Assembly: GCA_947625735.1 (NCBI GenBank)
Contig: CANQPL010000019.1
Span: forward strand, 1-50,620
From: an uncultured Clostridia bacterium
GTDB taxonomy: Bacteria > Bacillota > Clostridia > Oscillospirales > Ruminococcaceae
Length of the DNA: 50,620 nucleotides
Reading direction: 5' to 3'
Shown here: positions 1-7,633 of the stretch, piece by piece
Numbering within the stretch: position 1 is the first letter of the stretch
Layout of the letters: every line of letters begins with the position of its first letter
Notes under the pieces: generated by a model
Seen by the model: only the letters and a program-made list of their open reading frames with translations
Database searches by the model: none
Told to the model about the DNA's origin: nothing
Made by a program: the position numbers and the translations under genes

Positions 1-1842
1 GACGGAATTGAGGAGATTACACTTCCCGATACAATTACATCTATTGACGATTATGCTTTTGCAGATTGTAAGAACTTATCAAAAATAAATATGTCTGAAA
101 ATCTTATTACAATAAAAATGAATGCATTTAATAAATGTACTGCATTAGATAATGTTGAATTTCCTGAATATCTTGAAACAATAGGCGGGTATGCTTTCGC
201 TAACAGTGGATTAACAAACTTAGTACTTTCGAATAGCGTTATTACAATAGATTATAATGCATTTTCAAATTGTAATAAATTATCATCGGTAACGCTTTCA
301 AAGTCATTACAAAAAATGGGAACAGAAGTATTTGAAGATTGTGACAAAATAACGTCAATAGAAATACCAAAGAGTTTAGAAAAAGGCGATTATCACTATT
401 TCGATAACCAATACAAAGGAGTTTTTTCAAATTGCAGTAATTTGAAAGAGGTAACTTTTGAAAGAGGAACTACAAGAGTGGCATATGGTTTATTTGCAGG
501 CTGTGACGGAATTGAGGAGATTACACTTCCCGATACAATTACATCTATTGACGATTATGCTTTTGCAGATTGTAAGAACTTGTCAAAAATAAATATGTCT
601 AACAAACTTAGTAATATTGGAAATAGTGCATTTAGACGCTGCCAGAAACTTAAATCCATTGAAATCCCGGACGGCGTAACATATGTTGGAGTACAGTCTT
701 TCGAAGGCTGCACCAAACTTGAAACTGTGCATATGTCAGAAAAAGTTACCACAATTAAAAGCAACACATTCAACGGCTGTACAGCACTCAGAGAGATAAA
801 TTTCCCCGCAGGTCTTACAAAGATAGAGGAAAACGCTTTTAATGGCTGCAAAGGAATAGTTTCGATAGAAATACCCGAAGGTGTTACATCTATCGGAAAC
901 AAGGCTTTCTGCGACTGCGAAGCGTTGGAGACAGCAGTTCTTCCCGATGGACTAAAAACCCTCGGTACAGAATGTTTCCGTGATTGCATACTTCTTGAAA
1001 AAGTAACCATAGGTGAGGGTATTACGACAATTCCTATTTCTGCGTTCAGGGGAACATACATCGAAAGCATCACCCTCCCGTCCACGGTAACAAAAATAAG
1101 TGATTACGCATTTGCAGAATGTGTGAATCTGAAAAAGATCGTTATTCCCTCATCGGTAACCTCTATTTCGGCAACGAACGTGTTCTCTTATCCGAAAAAA
1201 ATGACGATATATGGTGTAAAAGGCTCTTATGCTCAAACGTATGCTAATGAAAAGGGAATAGCATTTGTAGAGCTTGTGCAAGATGCGATCACAAATGAAG
1301 AATACGGCATTACTGTTATACCGACAGACGGAGGGCTGAAGCCCGGAATTACATTGCGTGTCAATAAGATCAACATAACTGATGAGATCGCCTCTGAGAT
1401 TGACGGAGCGGCTGTAGGTTATGAGATCGCCCTGATGGACGGAGATATCGAAGTCCGTCCCGGCAGTGAACTTCAGGTAGTTATCAAGATTCCCGATGAT
1501 ATCAACGGTTTGACGGTAAAGGCGTGGAGAATGGGAGCTGACGGAGCATTTACTGATGCAAATGCTTCCTATGATCCGCAGAATGATACTATCAGCTTTA
1601 CTGCAAATCGGTTAGGCATTTACGTACTCTCCGAAAAATCCGGAACTGATTTCACAAAGGGCGATTTAAATTCTGATGGAACCATTAATATTCTCGACCT
1701 TGCGATCATGCGCAGATACCTTTCAGGAAATGAATCGGAGATAGATATGCAGGCGGCAGATCTTGACGGAAACGGAGATGTAACCATTCTTGATCTTGCA
1801 ATTATGAGGCGTTATCTTGCAGGGAATATTGATACTTTATAA
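1..1842 (+). CDS. BspA-type leucine-rich repeat protein with C-terminal dockerin (5' end outside window)
   Basis: The frame is open from base 1, so the gene starts upstream and only its last 613 codons are present. Residues 1 to about 400 are LRR_5/BspA repeats of roughly 23 residues with the pattern I-P-x-x-V-T-x-I-G-x-x-A-F-x-x-C. A beta-rich module follows (about 420-550, ending ISFTANRLGIYVLSEK), which recurs before the dockerin in the next two genes. The last 60 residues are a type I dockerin with two calcium loops (DLNSDGTIN and DLDGNGDVT) and helices ending MRRYLSGN and MRRYLAGN. The family is secreted and binds surfaces or proteins; the dockerin would plug into a cohesin such as the one encoded at 7634. 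The next gene starts 57 bp downstream. Bases 1-95 repeat at 505-599. I cannot see a signal peptide because the start is missing. Confidence 0.9.
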   Translation, partial: DGIEEITLPDTITSIDDYAFADCKNLSKINMSENLITIKMNAFNKCTALDNVEFPEYLETIGGYAFANSGLTNLVLSNSVITIDYNAFSNCNKLSSVTLSKSLQKMGTEVFEDCDKITSIEIPKSLEKGDYHYFDNQYKGVFSNCSNLKEVTFERGTTRVAYGLFAGCDGIEEITLPDTITSIDDYAFADCKNLSKINMSNKLSNIGNSAFRRCQKLKSIEIPDGVTYVGVQSFEGCTKLETVHMSEKVTTIKSNTFNGCTALREINFPAGLTKIEENAFNGCKGIVSIEIPEGVTSIGNKAFCDCEALETAVLPDGLKTLGTECFRDCILLEKVTIGEGITTIPISAFRGTYIESITLPSTVTKISDYAFAECVNLKKIVIPSSVTSISATNVFSYPKKMTIYGVKGSYAQTYANEKGIAFVELVQDAITNEEYGITVIPTDGGLKPGITLRVNKINITDEIASEIDGAAVGYEIALMDGDIEVRPGSELQVVIKIPDDINGLTVKAWRMGADGAFTDANASYDPQNDTISFTANRLGIYVLSEKSGTDFTKGDLNSDGTINILDLAIMRRYLSGNESEIDMQAADLDGNGDVTILDLAIMRRYLAGNIDTL

Positions 1843-1899
1843 AAAAAGTAAGGGGTATTCCTGTACGATATAAAATATAACTAAAGCAGGAGGTTTACA

Positions 1900-4800
1900 A
1901 TGAATAGAAAGAAAGTTATGGGAGCGATGCTTGCGCTGTTGATAGCAGGTTCGGCAATGCCTGCGGGGAGCGCAACGGAGCTGCCGGGGTTGACAATTAC
2001 AGCAGGGGCTGAGGAACAAGCAACAGGAGATGTGGTGATAGATGAAACTACTTTTCCTGATGAGAATTTCAGAAATTATGTTCTGAGAGAATTTGATAAG
2101 GACGGTGACGGGAAGTTATCCGGGTCGGAAGTTGAGGCTGTTTCAGAAGTCGTTGTCGATTATATGGGAATTACTGATTTGACGGGAGTTGAATATTTTA
2201 CAAATGTTGAAAAAATTTCCTGTTTCCATAATGCTCTGACAACACTGAAAATAAGTAACATGCCTAAGCTCAGTAATCTTGAATGTGCATATAATGAGAT
2301 TAAATCGTTGAACATCAGCAACTTTCCTGCTCTTACAAATTTAAGCTGTACAAATAATAATATGGAAAGTCTGGTTCTGGACAATATGCCTGTGCTTGCG
2401 ACTATCTGGTGTGCAGGCAATTCGTTAGCAAGTCTTGACCTGAGCGGTGTACCCAATCTTAAAAATCTTTATTGTTTCAGTAATGATCTTAAGGAATTGA
2501 TTATAAGCGATCATCCGGTACTTGAAAACCTTGATTGCGGATCCAATTATCTTACATCATTGAATATCAGTAAACTGCCGGCACTGAAATCCCTTGATTG
2601 CAGCTTCAATAATCTTACGACATTGGATATCAGCAATCAACCGCAACTGACATCTCTGGATTGTCATGGCAATGATATTAACAATATTATATTCTGTGAA
2701 GAAAATGACATTTTGCAGGTGTTATGCTCATTCAATAAGGAATATTTATTTGATGACCGGATAGAGGAAACACAATCTCATGGCATGAGTGTCAACAGCA
2801 GCTTTCCAATGCAATGGGTCGATGATAACGGCTGTGTATCCCTTAGGTTTCTTCTTAACTATGATTTTGATACAACTGTTCCGATGGAATGGAAGGGTGC
2901 AGATTACGATCCTGTCACGAACACACTTAGTAATATTACAAGTGAATATGTTACTTTCAGCGGAAAGCAGCATGGAATGATCAGGGTTGCGGATATCGGC
3001 GGAATAAATATTTCAGATGAGACTTTTCCCGATCCTGCTTTCAGAGATTACATAAAAGAAAACTGTGACAAAAATCAGAATGATATTCTTTCCTCAAATG
3101 AAATTGAATCTGTAACCAGTTTGAATCCACAGGCTCTCGGCATTCGTTCATTGCAGGGGTTAGAGTATTTTACGAATCTGGAATTTCTCTATTGCAATAA
3201 TAATGAGCTTACAGATCTTGATCTAAGCTGCACACCTGAGCTTACAGAACTCGTTTGCAACTATAATGCGCTAACAAGTCTTGACCTGAGCAGCACGCCC
3301 GATCTTACAGAACTACAATGTGCCGGTAATGCTATTACAGATCTTGACCTGAGCAATACCCCCAATCTTACGTATCTCAATTGCGACGATAATGCGCTAA
3401 CAAGTCTTGACCTGAGCCACACATCCGGATTTACATCTCTCTTTTGCTGTTACAATGAGCTTGCAACTCTTAACCTGGGCAACAACCCTGAGCTTACAGA
3501 ACTCTATTGCTACGGCAATAAACTTACAGACCTTGACCTGAGCCACACGCCCAAGCTTATGGAGCTTGCTTGTAGCTATAATGCTCTGGCAAGTCTTGAC
3601 CTGAGCCATACGCCCGATCTTACATCTCTCGATTGTGATAGTAATGATCTGACAAATCTTGACCTGAGCTATATGCCCGATCTTACGTATCTCAGCTGCA
3701 ACGGTAATGCTCTGACAAGCTTTGATCTGAGCAATGTGCCAAATCTTACAAGTCTCGATTGCGGATATAATGATCTGACAAGTCTTGACCTGAGCCGGAC
3801 GCCCAAGCTTACGAGTATCCGTTGCGGCGGTAATGCTCTGACAAGTCTTGACCTGAGCTGCACTCCCAGTCTTACGGATCTCGATTGTAGCAATAATCCT
3901 CTGACAAGTCTTGACCTGAGCTGCACTCCCAGTCTTACGGATCTCGATTGTAGCAATAATCCTCTGGCAAGTCTTGACCTAAGCTACACGCCCGATCTTA
4001 CATATCTCGTTTGTGATAGTAATGATCTGACAAATCTTGACCTGAGCCACACGCCCGATCTTACATATCTCATTTGTGATAGTAATGATCTGACAAATCT
4101 TGACCTGAGCCACACGCCTAAGCTTACGTCTCTCCAATGTAACGAAAATGCTCTGACAAGCTTTGATCTGAGCAATGTGCCAAATCTTACAAGTCTCGAG
4201 TGCGGATATAATCATCTGACAAGTCTTGACCTGAGCAACAACCCTGAGCTTACAGTACTCTATTGCTACGACAATAAGCTTACAGACCTTGACCTGAGCC
4301 ACACGCCCAATCTTTATAATCTTCGTTGCAACAATAATGCTCTGACAAGTCTTGATCTTACCGGTACAAAGGTTACAAGCGAAAGTTTCTATTGTGATAT
4401 TTATGATAATTGTTACCTTATTGGTGCTGCCTACAACGGTACATTTTCACTTAAAGAGCTCGAGCAGTACGGCTTTGACCCCGCAAGGGCTTCCAACTGG
4501 CAGGGAGCAACTTACGATAGCGCAACCGACAGCCTGACCGGGTTTACTTCAAGTACCATTACTTATGATTACGACTGCGGAAACGACATTACCGTAACAT
4601 TTACCCTTTCAGCCGATCTGCAGATCGTCAATGAAGAGTACAGCACTACCGTGTCTGCCGCTGATGGCGAGCTTTCCTTTACTGATGAGGAGGGCAATGC
4701 GGTTTCCGACAGCAGCGATGTTATCCTTGAAGTTGAGCCTGCCGACGATCAGCTGACCGATGAAAACAAGCAGGCGATAGAAGCAGAAAATCAGACAGTA

Positions 4801-5232
4801 GCGGCAGTATTTGACATTACCCTGACCTGTGACGGACTTACCGTTCAGCCTGACAATTCCATAAAGGTTTCTATCGGAGTTCCCGAGGGTGTAGACGGCA
4901 GTGCCTCTGTGATCCGCAGACTGGAAAAAGACGGCAGTTTTACGGTAATGGACAGCGTATATGACCCCGAAACAAATACCATAAGCTTTGTTACAAATCA
5001 TCTGAGCATTTATGTTATCTCCGAAAAATCCGGCGCTGATTTCACAAAGGGCGATTTAAACTCTGATGAAACCATTAACATTCTTGACCTTGCTATCATG
5101 CGCAGATATCTTTCGGGTAATGAATCTGAGATAGATATGCAGGCGGCAGATCTTGACGGAAACGGTGATGTAACCATTCTTGATCTTGCAATTATGAGAC
5201 GTTATCTTGCAGGGAATATTGATTCATTCTAA
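1900..5232 (+). CDS. Secreted LRR protein with EF-hand-like modules and C-terminal dockerin
   Basis: 1110 residues; the ATG at 1900 follows GCAGGAGG. A signal peptide (about 1-25) begins MNRKKVMGAMLALLIAG. Residues 40-75 form a module with an EF-hand-like loop (DKDGDGKLSGSE), then about seven irregular LRRs (107-290). A second module of the same kind (about 372-420) precedes about 18 LRRs of exactly 21 residues (424-820) with the pattern L-T-x-L-D-L-S-x-T-P-x-L-T-x-L-x-C-x-x-N. One Cys sits at the same place in almost every repeat. A beta-rich module lies at about 905-1040 and a dockerin at 1049-1110. The likely role is extracellular binding, held on the cell through the dockerin. The gene sits between two close paralogues, and its last 260 bp nearly match those of the next gene. 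No catalytic motif is visible, so the ligand cannot be told from sequence. Confidence 0.92.
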   Translation: MNRKKVMGAMLALLIAGSAMPAGSATELPGLTITAGAEEQATGDVVIDETTFPDENFRNYVLREFDKDGDGKLSGSEVEAVSEVVVDYMGITDLTGVEYFTNVEKISCFHNALTTLKISNMPKLSNLECAYNEIKSLNISNFPALTNLSCTNNNMESLVLDNMPVLATIWCAGNSLASLDLSGVPNLKNLYCFSNDLKELIISDHPVLENLDCGSNYLTSLNISKLPALKSLDCSFNNLTTLDISNQPQLTSLDCHGNDINNIIFCEENDILQVLCSFNKEYLFDDRIEETQSHGMSVNSSFPMQWVDDNGCVSLRFLLNYDFDTTVPMEWKGADYDPVTNTLSNITSEYVTFSGKQHGMIRVADIGGINISDETFPDPAFRDYIKENCDKNQNDILSSNEIESVTSLNPQALGIRSLQGLEYFTNLEFLYCNNNELTDLDLSCTPELTELVCNYNALTSLDLSSTPDLTELQCAGNAITDLDLSNTPNLTYLNCDDNALTSLDLSHTSGFTSLFCCYNELATLNLGNNPELTELYCYGNKLTDLDLSHTPKLMELACSYNALASLDLSHTPDLTSLDCDSNDLTNLDLSYMPDLTYLSCNGNALTSFDLSNVPNLTSLDCGYNDLTSLDLSRTPKLTSIRCGGNALTSLDLSCTPSLTDLDCSNNPLTSLDLSCTPSLTDLDCSNNPLASLDLSYTPDLTYLVCDSNDLTNLDLSHTPDLTYLICDSNDLTNLDLSHTPKLTSLQCNENALTSFDLSNVPNLTSLECGYNHLTSLDLSNNPELTVLYCYDNKLTDLDLSHTPNLYNLRCNNNALTSLDLTGTKVTSESFYCDIYDNCYLIGAAYNGTFSLKELEQYGFDPARASNWQGATYDSATDSLTGFTSSTITYDYDCGNDITVTFTLSADLQIVNEEYSTTVSAADGELSFTDEEGNAVSDSSDVILEVEPADDQLTDENKQAIEAENQTVAAVFDITLTCDGLTVQPDNSIKVSIGVPEGVDGSASVIRRLEKDGSFTVMDSVYDPETNTISFVTNHLSIYVISEKSGADFTKGDLNSDETINILDLAIMRRYLSGNESEIDMQAADLDGNGDVTILDLAIMRRYLAGNIDSF
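3205..4360 (+). repeat. Tandem 63-bp LRR-coding repeats
   Basis: About 18 in-frame 63-bp units encode the 21-residue LRRs of the second LRR block. Units 3841-3903 and 3904-3966 are identical, and neighbours near 4000-4125 differ by only one or two bases. The array has therefore been expanding or converting recently. Confidence 0.9.
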
Positions 5233-5282
5233 AAAAGTAAGGAGTAATCCTGTACTATATAAAATAAAAAAGGAGGTTTGAG

Positions 5283-7577
5283 ATGAACAGGAAAAAACTT
5301 ATGGGAGCGGTGCTTGCGCTGCTGATTGCAGGATCGTTACCGCCTTTAACGCAGGTTCCCGGGCTGCCGGGGCTGACGATCACAGCAGGGGCGGAAACCC
5401 GGAATGGCGGAGGTGTGGTTATAGATGATACTGCGTTTCCCGATGAGAATTTCAGAGGTTATGTTCTGGGAAACATAGACAGCAACGGCGATGAGTTACT
5501 GTCAAGTGAAGAAATCGCCAATGTGACCCAAATTGATGTAACCTATATGAAAATAAAGTCTTTACAGGGGTTGGAGTATTTTACGAGTCTTAAGAAACTC
5601 GATTGCGACAATAATTATCTTACAGATCTTGACTTGAGCCACACGCCCGATCTTACGAACCTCAATTGTACAGGTAATGATCTGACAAGTCTTGACCTGA
5701 GCCACACGCCCGAGCTTACAAATCTCCGTTGCGGTCATAATGAGCTTACATATCTTGACCTGAGTCACACGCCCAAGCTTACGAGTATCGATTGCTATTG
5801 GAATGATTTGAAAAGTCTTGAATTATGTTATATGCCCGATCTTTCTGAACTCAATTGCGGTAATAATGATTTATCAAGTTTTGACCTGAGCTACACACCC
5901 GGTCTTACGTATTTTGCCTGCGCACGGAATAATCTGACAAGTCTTGACCTGAGTTATACGCCTAATCTTATGCGTATCAGTTGCACCGGTAATGCTCTGA
6001 CAAGTCTTGACCTGAGCTATACGCCCGATCTTACGTATCTCAGCTGCGACGGTAATGCTCTGACAAGTCTTGACCTGAGCCATACGCCTAAGCTTAAGGA
6101 TCTCGATTGCGCAAGCAATGCTCTGACAAGTCTTGACCTGAGCTATACGCCTAATCTTACGTATCTCAGCTGCAGCCATAATTCTCTGACAAGTCTTGAC
6201 TTGAGCTACACGCCCGATCTTAAAGAACTTTATTGTTACGATAACGCTCTGACAAGTATTGACCTGAGTTATACGCCTAATCTTACGTATCTCAGCTGCG
6301 GCAATAATTCTCTGACAAGTATTGACTTGAGTCACACGTCCAAGCTTACGGATCTCTATTGCGGCAGCAATGACCTGACAAGTCTTGACCTGAGCTACAC
6401 ACCAAAGCTTACGTATATCAATTGTAGCGATAATGCTCTGACAAGTATTGACCTGAGTCACACGCCCGATCTTACGGAGTTTGGTTGCGCCGATAATTTT
6501 CTGACAAGTATTGACCTGAGCCACACGCCAGATCTTACGAATTTCGAGTGCAGCGGTAACGCTCTGACAAGCCTTGACCTGAGCCACACGCCCGGGATTA
6601 CACGACTCGTTTGCGATAATAATGCTCTGACAAGTATTGACCTCAGCTACATACCCAATCTTACGTATCTAATTTGTGACAGGAATGCTCTTACAAGTAT
6701 TGACCTGACAGGAACAAAAGTTATAAACTATTCATTCTGGTGCTATTACAACAGTTACGGCATTGACCTCACTGCAAACAGCACATACCCCCTCTCCGGG
6801 CTTAGAAAAAACGGCTTTGACCCTTCAAAGGCATCTAACTGGCAGGGAGCGACCTACGACAGTACAACCGACAGCCTGATAAACTTTACTTCTGATACTG
6901 TCACCTATAATTATAACTGCGGAAAAAACAATACAGCACAGTTTAAACTTATCGTCCGGGAATGGATTATCAATGAAGCGTATGATGTGACGGTATCCGC
7001 CGTCAAAGGAGAGCTTTCATTTAAAGATGAATCCGGAAACACCCTTCCCGGGGACAGTGAAGTCATTCTTGATGTGCGTCCCGCCGATAAGACCCTTGCC
7101 GATGCTGTTCGGGTAGAGATTGAGGCAGAGGGGAAAAAACTCCAGGCTGTGTATGATATCCGGCTTCTTTCTGATGGTGTTGACGTTCAGCCGGAAGGCT
7201 CGGTCATTGTTACCATGAAGCTCCCCGAGGGAACGGACGGCAGCAAGGTAAAGATACACCGCCGTGAAGCGGACGGCTCGTTTACCGATATGCACGCTGT
7301 CTATGACCCCGAAACAAATACCATAAGCTTTGTTACAAATCATCTGAGCATTTATGTTATTTCCGAAAAAACCGGCGCTGATTTCACAAAGGGCGATTTA
7401 AACTCTGATGAAACCATTAACATTCTTGACCTTGCTATCATGCGCAGATATCTTTCGGGTAATGAATCTGAGATAGATATGCAGGCGGCAGATCTTGACG
7501 GAAACGGTGATGTAACCATTCTTGATCTTGCAATTATGAGACGTTATCTTGCAGGGAATATTGACAGCTTTGAATGA
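5283..7577 (+). CDS. Secreted LRR protein with C-terminal dockerin
   Basis: 764 residues, a shorter paralogue of the preceding gene. The ATG at 5283 follows AAAGGAGG with good spacing. The signal peptide begins MNRKKLMGAVLALLIAG. A single EF-hand-like module (about 43-80, DSNGDELLSSEE) precedes 17 LRRs of 21 residues (about 106-465), each with a conserved Cys in the L-x-C-x-x-N turn, closed by a cap (LTSIDLTGTK). The beta-rich module (about 560-695) and the dockerin (701-764) are almost identical to those of the gene before. The spacers in front of this gene and of the one at 1900 share an AAAAAAGTAAGG...CCTGTAC.ATATAAAAT segment, so gene plus spacer was probably duplicated as a unit. Function beyond extracellular binding is unknown. 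Confidence 0.92.
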   Translation: MNRKKLMGAVLALLIAGSLPPLTQVPGLPGLTITAGAETRNGGGVVIDDTAFPDENFRGYVLGNIDSNGDELLSSEEIANVTQIDVTYMKIKSLQGLEYFTSLKKLDCDNNYLTDLDLSHTPDLTNLNCTGNDLTSLDLSHTPELTNLRCGHNELTYLDLSHTPKLTSIDCYWNDLKSLELCYMPDLSELNCGNNDLSSFDLSYTPGLTYFACARNNLTSLDLSYTPNLMRISCTGNALTSLDLSYTPDLTYLSCDGNALTSLDLSHTPKLKDLDCASNALTSLDLSYTPNLTYLSCSHNSLTSLDLSYTPDLKELYCYDNALTSIDLSYTPNLTYLSCGNNSLTSIDLSHTSKLTDLYCGSNDLTSLDLSYTPKLTYINCSDNALTSIDLSHTPDLTEFGCADNFLTSIDLSHTPDLTNFECSGNALTSLDLSHTPGITRLVCDNNALTSIDLSYIPNLTYLICDRNALTSIDLTGTKVINYSFWCYYNSYGIDLTANSTYPLSGLRKNGFDPSKASNWQGATYDSTTDSLINFTSDTVTYNYNCGKNNTAQFKLIVREWIINEAYDVTVSAVKGELSFKDESGNTLPGDSEVILDVRPADKTLADAVRVEIEAEGKKLQAVYDIRLLSDGVDVQPEGSVIVTMKLPEGTDGSKVKIHRREADGSFTDMHAVYDPETNTISFVTNHLSIYVISEKTGADFTKGDLNSDETINILDLAIMRRYLSGNESEIDMQAADLDGNGDVTILDLAIMRRYLAGNIDSFE
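5610..6720 (+). repeat. Tandem 63-bp LRR-coding repeats
   Basis: Seventeen 63-bp in-frame units coding for the 21-residue LRRs. The recurring core is ACAAGTCTTGACCTGAGC. The repetition also keeps other frames open, which produces spurious antisense reading frames. Confidence 0.9.
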
Positions 7578-7588
7578 TAAGTATATAA

Positions 7589-7603
7589 CCGTCTAACAGA
7601 CGG
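7589..7603 (+). other. Small hairpin in the intergenic spacer
   Basis: CCGTCT-AAC-AGACGG is a perfect 6-bp stem with a 3-nt loop, 12 bp after a dockerin gene stop and 30 bp before the scaffoldin start. No T-run follows, so it is unlikely to terminate; it could be an mRNA-processing or stability element. Confidence 0.4.
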
Positions 7604-7633
7604 AAATATAAATAAATAATGGAGGAAAAAAAG

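Noticed and set aside
1843-1899. Promoter in the spacer before the LRR gene at 1900 (and the similar spacer at 5233-5282)
   Set aside because: TATAAA-like sequence is present but no -35 element stands at a usable distance.
5874-6587. 237-residue antisense frame with 21-residue repeats (also 3979-4302 and 3397-3609)
   Set aside because: These are mirror images of the 63-bp LRR repeats; a repeat length divisible by three keeps antisense frames open. There is no ribosome site.
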